From contig JARWKL010000012.1 of assembly GCA_029961685.1 (NCBI GenBank), forward strand, positions 22,863,227 to 22,927,226: 64,000 bases of DNA, written 5' to 3'. The notes beneath the pieces were generated by a model, which was not told where the DNA came from, did not search any database, and saw nothing but the letters and a program-made list of their open reading frames with translations. Positions 10,401 through 19,464 of the stretch are shown piece by piece. The position numbers and the translations under genes are program-made. The stretch is from Aristolochia californica (taxonomy: Eukaryota > Streptophyta > Magnoliopsida > Piperales > Aristolochiaceae). Within the stretch, counting starts at the first letter, position 1. Each line of letters opens with the position of its first letter.

Positions 10401-11744
10401 GAAGGTGTTGGGGAGGGTGGGGTCTTGGCAGCTGGGACTGACAAGGAGCGGATTATCTCAGCAGAAGATGCTGTAAGTTTCATTGCATCTTAGTAGTTTG
10501 TCTAAAGTGCTTCTACCAGTTTCTGAAGTAAGCTAGGATGAAATTTTTTGGTAGGTTTGACATATTCAACATAATGCCGTTTTACTATCACCATGGCTGT
10601 TCCTCAGTGATTTGAGTGCCAACCGTGCAACAGAGCTAGCAAAATGTTGAGATCAAAATGCAGGACTTGTCTAGCTGACCTTAATATACTTGGGGAATGA
10701 TTTGATTATATTGATTATAGAATAATTCCAATTTCTCAGATGGGCCAGTTTAGATCCCTAATCCAAATTGGTTGCTTGATCATTATATATTATTTAATTA
10801 GGACCATGAAAGAGAGGGATATTCTGTAAAAAATTAGGATATTGCATGAAAGTTGAACTTTCTTTTCTCAAGTAAGGTCAATGGTGTTTTTATCCAATTT
10901 CGTATAGACTGGTGCATTTGCACAACATGTGCTTCTGGATATTGGGTGTGGCTCAATATGAGATGGGTTTGTGTTGTACTTGTTAAGATTGAGTTGAATT
11001 TCATCCCAAAATGACCGGACATTTGGGAGGTTTATTGTTTAAGCTTATATACCAATGATCCTCAGGCAAGATAGGAATAGACAGATGTGTCTGCAATGAG
11101 GACAGGTACTAATGGGGCATAAACAGACGAGATCCGGCTGAAGCCTAGTTTTGATACCCATGATAAGTTTGAGCCTGTATCCATCCTAAAAGTATTAGCA
11201 ACTTAGGAAGCATATCTCTGAACCTTACAAATCAATAATTTTTTTTGGCAATTACCTAAGTGGGACTATTCCCACTGACAGTACTTCTTGAGGAACTCAT
11301 TCATAGGTCATATGTTTCTTTTGCTGTTTTTTCTGTCGTTTCTACTTAAATCTCTGATTTACAATGTTATATTGTCGTAGTTGCCGTGAACCAGTGCATC
11401 ACTAGAACTTAGTTTCTCTTGTACCTGGTCTTTTTGTACCAACTTTGCATTTTTTCAACGTACTTTTGGGTTTAAAATACATGCTTAATTTGGTGCAGGT
11501 ATGCAGTATCTGCTTGGCAAAATATGGAGACAATGAGGAGCTTCGGGAACTGCCTTGCGTGCATTTTTTCCATGTTGAGTGTGTGGATAAATGGCTCAAG
11601 ATAAATGCCTCATGCCCTCTGTGCAAGCGTGAGGTTGGTGAATGTGTCATTTCAACTTCTGGAACAAATTCGGGACGGCGGCAAGGTGACAGGAGGGTGG
11701 GGAATGGACCCACAGATGGTGTTCTAGCTACTGCCGTGTTCTAA
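556..11744 (+). CDS. Membrane RING-H2 E3 ubiquitin ligase (RIE1 / At4g11680-like)
   Basis: Exons 556-1238, 9967-10092, 10178-10472 and 11499-11744 join in frame (449 aa), all with GT-AG introns. The protein has a Ser-rich acidic N-terminus and about four hydrophobic segments (about residues 119-147, 158-181, one in exon 2 and a Cys-rich one in exon 3). A C-terminal RING-H2 finger has Cys370, 373, 388, His390, His393, Cys396, 407 and 410, the full C3H2C3 set. The RING is followed by the SCPLCKREVGE segment typical of the plant At1g12760/At4g11680/At1g68070/RIE1 group. These are membrane-anchored E3 ligases that transfer ubiquitin from an E2; the substrate is not known from sequence. The first ATG in the exon-1 frame was chosen as start. 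The 8.7-kb first intron is unusual and consists largely of mobile elements; intron 3 carries another TRIM. All splice sites and the frame remain intact, so the gene looks functional. Confidence 0.95.
1367..1410. repeat. (CT)22 microsatellite
   Basis: Perfect CT dinucleotide run in a wider pyrimidine tract (about 1290-1430), about 130 bp downstream of the 5' splice site of intron 1 of the RING gene. Confidence 0.95.
2641..3041 (-). repeat. 3' LTR of the gypsy element
   Basis: 401 bp, direct repeat of 4982-5421 with substitutions and small indels. The divergence from its partner implies an old insertion. Confidence 0.85.
3274..4954 (-). pseudogene. Decayed gag-protease of the gypsy element
   Basis: The gag frame starts at the ATG at 4954 and is coiled-coil-like, rich in Glu, Lys and Met. 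It continues after frame breaks at about 4293-4039. The retropepsin region follows at about 3912-3274. It keeps the ATHNFIS motif after the catalytic site, but the catalytic triplet reads Asp-Leu-Glu instead of Asp-Ser/Thr-Gly, and a stop codon follows within about ten residues. Downstream there is gypsy-like protease tail sequence (a DDFNVIF segment). The coding region then stops before any reverse transcriptase motif. Several stops and shifts make it non-functional. Confidence 0.8.
4968..4979 (-). other. Primer-binding site (initiator tRNA-Met)
   Basis: Minus strand reads TGGTATCAGAGC, the standard plant LTR-retrotransposon PBS, two bases inside the LTR that starts at 4982. It fixes the element's orientation. 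Confidence 0.9.
4982..5421 (-). repeat. 5' LTR of the gypsy element
   Basis: 440 bp, paired with 2641-3041. It is longer than its partner mainly through a segment around 5161-5205 that the other LTR lacks. Confidence 0.85.
5844..7404. mobile_element. Non-autonomous hAT transposon carrying a host gene fragment
   Basis: The ends are inverted repeats: the left end begins TAGGGGTGGCATCGA and the right end read in reverse begins TAGGGCTGGCATCGA. They are flanked by a perfect 8-bp target duplication CTTGCTTA (5836-5843 and 7405-7412), the hAT signature. Subterminal DNA is dense in GAGCTCG/GGCTCGA words, as in plant hAT-type elements. No transposase is present in the 1561 bp. The left third carries a KH-domain gene fragment and the remainder is AT-rich filler. 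The element sits in intron 1 of the RING gene. Confidence 0.9.
5916..6134 (-). pseudogene. Captured 5' fragment of a KH-domain RNA-binding gene inside the hAT element
   Basis: An open frame starts with ATG at 6134 and encodes a basic stretch followed by VAFRILCHVSKVGAVIGKSG and an ETGSKIRVEE segment. This is the first half of a KH domain with its GxxG loop (GKSG) intact, as in plant multi-KH proteins of the HEN4/RCF3 type. Homology stops near 5937, where the hAT subterminal GAGCTC repeats begin, and the frame ends shortly after. GC-rich DNA upstream of the ATG (to about 6360) looks like the source gene's 5' UTR. The fragment has one KH half-domain and no downstream exons, so it cannot make the original protein. 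Confidence 0.75.
7864..8232 (-). mobile_element. TRIM retrotransposon A (82-bp LTRs)
   Basis: LTRs at 7864-7945 and 8151-8232 are 82 bp each and nearly identical (TGTTATGCACC...CCATAACA). They flank about 205 bp of non-coding, C-rich DNA. A Met-tRNA primer-binding site (8137-8148, minus strand) adjoins the right LTR. The target duplication GATAA is perfect (7859-7863 and 8233-8237). It is a terminal-repeat retrotransposon in miniature with no coding capacity, relatively young from its LTR identity, and antisense to the RING gene. Its LTR core (CCTAGCCAATAC...GGTC/CTGTTAAG) matches that of TRIM C at 38 kb. Confidence 0.95.
8486..8808 (-). mobile_element. TRIM retrotransposon B (119-bp LTRs)
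   Basis: LTRs at 8486-8604 and 8690-8808 begin TGTGAAGTT and end CTTAAGA/CTTAACA. The primer-binding site TGGTATCAGAG lies directly against the right LTR on the minus strand, and a purine tract (GTGAGGGGGAG, minus strand) adjoins the left LTR. The target duplication GTGTC is exact (8481-8485 and 8809-8813). There is no coding sequence. It is a different TRIM family from A and is again antisense to the host gene. Confidence 0.95.
8937..9257. repeat. Short dispersed direct repeat in RING intron 1
   Basis: The word ACACTTTGCCATTATGGTAA occurs near 8947 and again near 9236, each followed by similar CTCT-rich DNA. No element ends were found around the pair. Confidence 0.4.
10981..11280 (-). mobile_element. 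Old TRIM retrotransposon D in RING intron 3
   Basis: The two diverged LTR-like arms are 10981-11083 (TGTTAAGATTGAG...) and 11161-11280 (TGATAAGTTTGAG...TGACA). They resemble each other and TRIM B (CATCC-AAAATG, CTTAGGAA and GTGGGACTATTCC words). A decayed primer-binding site (TGGGTATCAAAA, minus strand) adjoins the right arm. The flanks GTACT (10976-10980 and 11281-11285) are a perfect 5-bp target duplication. It is the same family as B but much older. Confidence 0.75.
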
Positions 11745-13319
11745 TTGGAAAATATGGTTTGGAAGAAGCTGGTTTTGGCATCTTCTCATGGTATTTGTGG
11801 GATGGAGGAGGTAAAACTGTGTACAGTTCATTCAACGGAAGCATGTGGAAATTCAGTTTCCTGTATATAAAAGTGCCTCCAAAAAGAAATTAGAGGAAAA
11901 ATCCAAAGTCCAAATGGTCGATCCTTACACATGGTTTTGAATTACTGTTTATCAGGATCAACGACTTAAAATCGTGATGGAGAAAATAATAGCTCAAGTA
12001 GATAAAAGAGAACTGTGTTGTAATGGATCTGTGTACTCTTTTCTGGGTGGGCGGAGAAGTGGAAGAAAGCATGACCCATCACAGCTAGGCTCGAAGGCCA
12101 GACGAGGTGTATCATATGTTTTCCGAATTGAAGGTGAAGGTGTTAATCATCTCCATTTGGTTGTTTTCTTGACTACAGCCTGTTTGCGTTTTTTTTTTTT
12201 TTGATTTCTTGTACAGAGGACATTTTAACTTCTTGTTTATTTCATCTGATATTCGACTTCGTGGTCGGTAAATTAGGAGTCAGAAATGTTCGTCTGTTTA
12301 AATTCTTTTTTATTGCGAGAATTTGTCGATTTCAATTTCAAAAATTATTATTATTATTTATTATATAATAAATTTAATTTCAAAAAACATAAATTCTTTT
12401 TATTATATTATAAAATTAATTCAATTTAAAAAATATATAAATTTAATTAAATCTATGATATAAATGTTTTGTTTTATGTATCTTATAACATATGTGATAT
12501 ATTTGTATAAATATTAGCGTTTCATAATAAATAATTTATTTATTTTAGTGTATAAACAAACACATTAATTTTTATTTTTTTATTTTATCAATAGAGGCTA
12601 TGAAAAATATGCTAGGATTTTTAATTATCATTATTATTATTATTTAATAAAAAAATAGGGCTTGAGATTTTCATAACAAAATGAGAGAAATAGTTTTTCT
12701 TAACCTGCAAAAATAATATCTTAACATATTTACGTCAACAAGTTTTAGTTGCGAACAAGATTACCGACTTCAAATTCATTGAAATATTATTATTTTTTCA
12801 CTACTTTTAATTAATAGGTTTATGCATTGTTAGTGTTTTTTTTTTGGGAAACATTAAGAAAATATTCTTAGTAGAAATACATTTTCAGGGACTATTAGTG
12901 CCTTATGTTTCCTGAAAATATTTTTCTAGTTGAAAATTTTTATCAAGAAAATCATCTAATTTTTTTAGTAAAATTTTCTAATTAAGATGGGCTGGAAAAT
13001 TATATGAAATTTGTTTTGAATAAATATTTAACAATTAACGGTGTAATGCTGAAATTATGACAATTTGTATTTGATATTTTATTTTACTGAAAATTTGTAT
13101 AAAATTGATTATTAATTTTTATTTATATTATTTTAAAAAAAAATTAATTTTTTTTATATAAGGCACTAATAGGATTTTATCTAAAGTTTTATTGGAAATG
13201 TGTACGAAAAAACATTTCTAGATTTTTTTGGGACATAAATTTTTATCCAGTAGCAGCATTGCTTTTCAACTAGTAGAAATAACATCTGAATCTGCCTGCC
13301 ATTCGATCTTCCTCCTTGA
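11745..13319. other. 3' flank of the RING gene and AT-rich intergenic DNA
   Basis: The first few hundred bases are probably RING 3' UTR. From about 12240 to 13240 the DNA is very AT-rich without a usable frame. It contains a possible MITE, listed separately. Confidence 0.5.
12892..13172. repeat. Possible MITE / inverted repeat pair
   Basis: CTATTAGTGCCTTAT at 12892-12906 has a perfect inverted copy at 13158-13172. Weaker inverted similarity extends outward and no clear target duplication was found. It could be a degraded MITE or chance in AT-rich DNA. Confidence 0.35.
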
Positions 13320-13980
13320 CTACGCGAGTATGCATGCAGCCAGCAGTGCAATCACCCCAACAGCACCGGTTAATGCAGTCCTCAACGTGGCTCCGTCGCT
13401 GCTGGCCGGAGTTTCTTTCTTGTCCGGAGCAGGGACGGACCCCGAACCTGAGCCCGAGCTGGAGCTAGGCGAAGAACCGGAACTTGGGGAAGGTTGGCTT
13501 GTTGGATCCGTACCAGCTTCCGCGAAGATCTTGGCGTCTGGGGAATCTGGAGGGAGCTTTAAGATCGCTGATCAAAGCAAAATTAAACGATAGAACACAG
13601 AAAGAGAGAAGTCAGTACAAGGACAAAGAAACGATTACTGTGATGTGACGAAGGGAAAAAAGATAAAAGAAAATTAATTCAATTTCAAAAGCACTGGCCG
13701 GCATCTTAAGGGCGAGGGTGGTGTTGACGGGAAGCGCCATGGCAGGATCCGTGCTCTCTTTGATGAGGACGCAGAGGCACTTGGGTTTAGCGCCCCTCAA
13801 TTTTACAGTGTCGTTGCAGCATTGCTTTGTGGGCTTGCTCGCGCTCCCGCTCACGTAAGGGATGCAAGACGCCATGTTTCCCAGCTGGTCCGCGCATTCC
13901 TTCTCGTCGTCCTCCATGCTTCCACTCGCGCCCACAAACAGAACAAGGAAAAACAGAGAAAACAATCTCGTTTTCCCCAT
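13320..13980 (-). CDS. GPI-anchored non-specific lipid-transfer-like protein (LTPG/xylogen type), divergent
   Basis: Exons 13980-13695 and 13567-13320 give 177 aa. A signal peptide (MGKTRLFSLFFLVLFVGASG) is followed by an 8-Cys-type domain: ECADQLGNMASC, then QCC, then CLC. A Ser/Pro/Gly-rich linker and a hydrophobic tail (GVIALLAACILA) look like a GPI-attachment signal. In LTPGs this domain binds lipids at the plasma membrane or wall for cuticle and suberin deposition. Only six of the eight cysteines are present: the stretch that should carry C7 and C8 is missing where exon 1 (NTTLALKMPA) joins exon 2 (ILKLPPDSPDAKIF). No micro-exon supplying them was seen in the 127-bp intron. A TA-rich tract at about 14012-14027 lies only about 32 bp upstream of the ATG. 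The gene is head-to-head with the FLA gene 1.8 kb away. Confidence 0.75.
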
Positions 13981-15829
13981 CTTCCTCGCCCTGCCAGTGC
14001 TTTCCCTTCTTTCTATATATATATATAAGCATAGTCCTTCTTCCCCATCACCCCAAATCTGCAGAGATGTATTTATGGAGCCTGGACGCATCATTGCTTC
14101 GTAGCATCCAATTCATGAGATCTAACTAAAACAGGAGCTTAGATGAAGATCAACTTGGTGCAATTTAAGCTCGTAGAAGCAGTAATCAATGGCAGTTGAA
14201 TATCTGGGCAGCTTTGAGAAATGTAAGCTCTTCTCTCAACAGAAATTAATTCCGGTCATCTTCTTCCTTATCTTCCGATCGAGATAACGAGGCAGGGATT
14301 CCACGGAGTCAGGAGTGGCCTCTGGCTACCAGCTACCTTCTTCGACCCTGAAACCAACATATATCAGTTTTAGAAAAATTGGATCCAATGAATCAGTTGA
14401 AATGAGTTCAACTGGATCTCTTTTTAGCTATTGATAGCTTGTTTCAAAAAAAATCTAAAATTGCTAGAGGGAGACAAGCCTCATAACAACAATTGATGTG
14501 TTCAATTACTCCATAGACAGCTTGTTGTAGAGGGAAAAATTAGTGAATTCCTTGTTTTAATACAAAAAAAAGGTTGAAATTAGTGTCACAATTCCAAAAA
14601 TATATATTATTAAAAAACTCAGCTATAAAACCCAGACCAAACTGATGGATTGAACCGAGTGTCACAATGCAGCTGAGGAAGACGACGCGCGTCGTGAGGA
14701 AGATGAAGTTTAATTTTCCTAAGTTAGAAAAAATTAAACCAACGTCATAAAAATTTATATTTTTTATTTATAAATAATTTTTTATTTATTCAATATATTC
14801 ATTTTATAATTAATGTATTAAATTAGTGATTTAATAGTCATAATTAAAATATTTTTAAAATAAATATTTGATAAATTGTTTTGGTTTAATTATCCCATTG
14901 CTATAATTAATTAAACCAATGGTTTTAAATTTTGTGACAATATAATATTTATTAATAATACATAAAAATATATATTATGTTATGATAAATATATATATAT
15001 ATATATATATATTTGTATTAAATTAGTGGTTTTTAATTTTAAAATATATCTTATGTTATTAAAAAATAATTTATTTATTTATTATATTTTCTTATGTTAT
15101 TTTTTACTTTTGTTTATTTATTTTTAATAATTTATTATAGTCACACGTAATTATTGTATTAATTTATAATAAACTATAATCATTAAGTAATATAATATAG
15201 TTTTCTATTAATTAGAATATTAATATATTTTAATACTACACGTTAAATCACTTATAAAGTGTAGTAACCATGTTTATTTTGGTTAATTATTTATTTAAGT
15301 ATATTATAAAAGGTTATTCATTCTCTTGTTTATATCATACTTTTCATTTGGGGGCACTAACACTGGAATTTGTTTTCCGTATATTTGAACTTGTCTACAC
15401 TAACACGTAAAGATGAGTTGAAATTGAATCAATTCATCTGAATTGAATTCTTCACTTAATTTCAAATTCATTATGGACTAACACCCCCCTTAGTCACCCG
15501 ACTCAACTCAAGGAGGAAGAAGAAGTGACAATGCCACCCTTGGGGTGCTCTCATGGATGCAGAATAATCTACTAATAATAGGAAGGTAGTTAATGTTGGA
15601 ATAATAGGAAAAAGTCAAGGTCCATGTTTTGGTTTGTGCCGTTCAATTTATACTCCCTCCCTCCATTTTTGCAGGACTCCTCTCTGGTCCACAACTTCCG
15701 GTTTCCCCTCCCTTTAAATTCCCTCTCGTTCAAGTTTTCCATGAGCCTCGTTGGTGAGATCACACCCTCTCCCATCAACGAGCACTCCTCTCAGAATCCC
15801 TCGAAGGAACCGTATTTCGAGTGAAGGAA
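13981..15829. other. Divergent intergenic region between LTPG-like and FLA genes
   Basis: It serves as promoter space for two genes facing away from each other. The centre (14700-15350) is very AT-rich with a TA run at about 14989-15012. A stretch with CTTTAAATTCC near 15711 lies about 120 bp upstream of the FLA start and could hold its core promoter. No further gene seen. Confidence 0.5.
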
Positions 15830-16696
15830 ATGGCCTCTTCTTCCTCTATGCTTTTCTTGTCCTTCTTCCTGCTCCTTTCTTCCTCGGCTTTTGCTTTCAA
15901 TATCACTAAGATACTTGAAGACCACCCCGACTTCTCCACCTTCAACAGCCTCCTCACCCAGTCGAAGTTAGCTGCTGAGATCAACAGCCGCTCAACCATC
16001 ACCGTTCTTGCATTGGATAATGGTGCCGCTGGCGCTCTCTCCGGCAAGCCGGAAGATGAGCTCAAAAGGGTCTTGAGCGTTCACGTCGTGCTCGACTACT
16101 ACGATGAGAAGAAGCTTGCTGAGCTATCGAAGAAGTCTACTCTCCTCACCACCCTCTTCCAGAGTTCTGGTTCTGCCGTCAACCAACAGGGTTTCCTCAA
16201 CATTACCAAGGACAAGTCCGGGGAGGTCCGCGTCGGCTCCGCCGTCCCCGGCTCTGGTTTGACCGCCACCATTGTGAAAGAAGTTAACACTCAACCTTTC
16301 AATATCTCGGTTCTGCAAGTCAGCGGCGTTATCTTTCCCACCGGGATCGAGAACGTGAACAGCACCGCCAACCCACCCCCACCCAAGGCATCTCCTCCTG
16401 CCGCCTCCCCCAAAGCCGATGCAGACACTCCCGTCTCCGCCCCTTCGTCGTCAAAAAGAAAGACCCCTGCTTCTGCCCCTGATGCCGCCGATGCTCCATC
16501 TAATGAAGACGTTGCAGTGGAGGCTCCCAGTCCAGGCGTCGGTCCATCTGCTGCAGAGGCCCCTGGATCCGATGCTGGTAGCAGTGACGCCAGCTCTCCC
16601 GGCCCCTCATCAGACGACGCCGATTCGTCTGCCTCCCGTGCAGTAGTATCGTTCGTGGGTGTAATCATCGGGGTCATGTGCATGGTTGTCGTGTAG
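15830..16696 (+). CDS. Fasciclin-like arabinogalactan protein (single FAS1 domain)
   Basis: Single exon, 288 aa. The first ATG of the frame (GGAAATGGCC) is the start; it encodes a clear signal peptide ending about Ala22. One fasciclin domain follows (about 23-165), with TITVLALDNGA in the H1 region and FNISVLQVSGVIFP at its end, plus N-glycosylation sites (NIT, NIS, NST). The next 100 residues are rich in Pro/Ala/Ser with AP, SP and TP dipeptides expected to be hydroxylated and carry arabinogalactan. The C-terminus (AVVSFVGVIIGVMCMVVV) fits a GPI-anchor signal. The architecture matches the FLA3/FLA14 subgroup, extracellular adhesion-type proteins of wall and pollen. It is GC-richer than the surrounding DNA. 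Confidence 0.95.
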   Translation: MASSSSMLFLSFFLLLSSSAFAFNITKILEDHPDFSTFNSLLTQSKLAAEINSRSTITVLALDNGAAGALSGKPEDELKRVLSVHVVLDYYDEKKLAELSKKSTLLTTLFQSSGSAVNQQGFLNITKDKSGEVRVGSAVPGSGLTATIVKEVNTQPFNISVLQVSGVIFPTGIENVNSTANPPPPKASPPAASPKADADTPVSAPSSSKRKTPASAPDAADAPSNEDVAVEAPSPGVGPSAAEAPGSDAGSSDASSPGPSSDDADSSASRAVVSFVGVIIGVMCMVVV

Positions 16697-19464
16697 GTTT
16701 AAGCAAATTCCGCAAATAAGCAGGATGGATTCAATATATGTCACAAAATAAATTTATCAAATTTGAGCTAACAACATGTGAAATTACGAGTTATAAAACT
16801 CAGATCAGGACCAAGATCAACCATCTTATCCCTTGTTCAAGTAAAACAAAGCAAAAAAAAAATTAAAAAAAATAAAAAATGATCGATCTAACCCTTCCAA
16901 GTTAACAAATCAAGTCGTTTCCGCTACCTAATCTTGACCTAATCACCATCCTTGTAATCCCATCCCCGCCTTGTTCTCGTAAACCCTATTGAAACCCAAC
17001 TTAAAATCGATCCACCCCTTAAAACTAGACTAGTCGTAATCCTATTTTATATCTTTGTCTCGTCTGTGAGGGTTCAGATTGGATTTAGAAAAATCTCTCA
17101 CCCCATAACCTAATTGGGTCGGGTTTTTATAGTATTGGTATAAAATTAGTAGACCTTAAAAATTTAGTCTTTAAATTAGTAAATTTAGCACACCTTATTT
17201 TTAATTTAACTATTAAAATTAAATGGTTTGAAAATTATTTTATATTTATTTATGTAAAAATGACCATATTAAAATACTCTAAAGCTTATGTATAGAAGAA
17301 CTTTATCAAAGAGTTCAGGTTCGATAGTTTGGCTTCGCCCGAGTCCCCGACTGCCCATCATCAACGAACGAGCGCAGGGCAAGCGCCCCTCTATAAAGGA
17401 CCTATCAATCCCGAAGATCCCCACCTGTTCTTTCTTCCACGTTCATTGCGCTTGTCGTTCTTCCCTTGCGCGTATTACCAGTCACCTCGCGCCTCTCGTT
17501 TGTGTTTATTTGCTAATGCCATCCATTTTTGCATACTCAGAAGTCATCTTAGGTAATCTCTCTCTCTCTCTCTCTCTCTACCCACAAATTTGGGCATGAG
17601 CAACTAGTTTTGTTTCTGAGCTTACGTCTTGCGACAGGGAAGTTGGAATTTTTTTATTGGTCCAAGCGTTCGTTAAAATGTCTCAGTATATGCCGTTAAT
17701 TATTGGTAACATTTCACATTTACTAGTATAAGCTTCCCGAGTTTTTTTCTTTTTTTTTTCATTGCATACTCAGAATTTCGTTGCTCTGCTTTTATTTAAC
17801 TGGTTGCTATACCGTACACTCAATTGACCATACGAGAATGCAGTTTTATTTGGTCTCGTTGCACAATGCATTTTCTATTCTCGTACCTTCACAAATCTGA
17901 AAAAACTGTGTAAGCATCAGAGTTGAATTTTATGGTAAAGCCACAGGAGGTTTTGTTACATAATATGAAAAAACTCTAATGACAACAACTAGCTTAAGGC
18001 TTATTTTGCTTGAAACGCTCATGACATAGGTAGACGGCCCTGCAATTTACATTTCTTATTTTGTTGTACTGTAGTACCAAATCCTATTGAGATTATATGC
18101 TCTAACCAAACCTATGAAATGAATGAAGTGATCCTACTCCTTGTATGTGGAGAGATACACTAAATTGTTTGCTTTGTTTGACTGCTTTTAGATTAAATCT
18201 GAAAATCTCATAGCAGTTGGATCCTTTTTCCTTTATTTTTGCTGGTTTTATGTTGAAGCAAAAAGGTAGCAGAATGCATGGATTTTTTGGTACCTTGGTG
18301 GTTAGTATTTTAACACCATTGAGATCCTTTAATAAACTCTACTATTTTATTGCCAGTTAATACACAAGTAACAAAGTTTTATGAGTCAAAATTGTAGAGC
18401 ATTTCTAGTGTTAAATACTAACCAAAGAGTTCTGTACTGTGGAAGCGTTAATCTTATGAATCCACTAGAAAGTAACGATTATCCGTACTCCTTTGGATAT
18501 TGATAACTGTAGACACCTTTTAGATTTCAAACTTTTATCACACTCACACCCATGCCCTCTGTATCTATTGGAACGAAACAAAAATACCTTTAGAAAAGTC
18601 ATTGTTTATTATATCATGTAGGTCAAGGCCAAACCAGTTACCATGTGACTAATTATTTTAGATGGTTACCATCTAATACGTTGCTCCTTCAAACAGTGGC
18701 CCAACTTTCTAATTTGAGAGTGCACATTTAATTTGAGATCCATTAATGATTACACCTTAAAAATGTGAAGTGCAGCATTACATGAGCATTCACAAATTGA
18801 AAATGGGACAACTGCTTTAAGGTAGTATGTATTGGATGCATCCCACATAAGATATGTGGTTCCATGTTACTAGTGGTTTCATTGGCCCACAAGATGTAAG
18901 TGAAATAAGGACCTTTTAGTGAGGATATGTTTTCTCTTTTTTTTACATTATAAAAGAGGATGAGGGGTTGAGCATCGTGAAATTTCAGCACCGGTGGTTT
19001 ATGTGACTTATCTATATTTAGAATGGCGGGTGTAGTTTCATCATTTTTTGAGGTGAATACAATTAACTTATTTTGGAAAAAGCAGAGTTGTCCGAATTTA
19101 TCCAGCAAATGATTCTCAATAGTGCAAGTCTTTTGTGGCTAACTGCTCCTAATAGACACTCTTTGTCCTGTAGATGATGGGTGCACCTCAGCAATGGGGA
19201 TTTGTAGCTAGACTAGAATGATATGCTACGGGGCATACACTGTTACCAGGCTCTTTCATCAAGAGCAGTTCATGCTACAGTTTCACCAATTTCATAATTA
19301 CAGGTATCTGAGCAGGTTGTACCGTGTTCTTGGTGGCCAGTGGGAGAAGATGGCCAAAATTAGGCGTGTCTCTTTGTTCACTCTTTATGCAGTCTATGCC
19401 CTTTAGATCCTTGCAAGAGGTTGAGGAGCTTCTTGCGTAATCTGTCCTTCCTGTTGCTTTTGCC
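16697..19464 (+). other. Intergenic DNA and probable spliced 5' leader of the PORR gene
   Basis: After the FLA 3' flank the DNA is AT-rich. A likely core promoter with a TATA box lies at 17392. A first non-coding exon may end at CATCTTAG/GTAATC (about 17552), next to a TC microsatellite at 17557-17579. Possible acceptors near 19172 (CCTGTAG) and 19303 (TTACAG) precede the coding exon. The leader contains several upstream ATGs. This is inference from splice-like sites only. Confidence 0.4.
17392..17397 (+). promoter_or_regulatory. TATA box, probable promoter of the PORR transcript
   Basis: TATAAA in the context CCCCTCTATAAAGGA, at the start of a stretch with leader-like pyrimidine-rich composition and a later splice-donor-like site. 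The nearest downstream same-strand gene is the PORR gene. Confidence 0.45.

Noticed and set aside
13612..14129. Several plus-strand ORFs and the long upstream extension of the minus ORF around the LTPG-like gene
   Set aside because: Plus-strand frames are antisense shadows of the GC-rich exon; the minus frame upstream of 13980 runs through a TA repeat and lies before the signal peptide start.
15775..16683. Antisense and alternate-frame ORFs over the FLA gene
   Set aside because: They mirror the Pro/Ala/Ser-rich coding and have no domain; the FLA frame explains the sequence.
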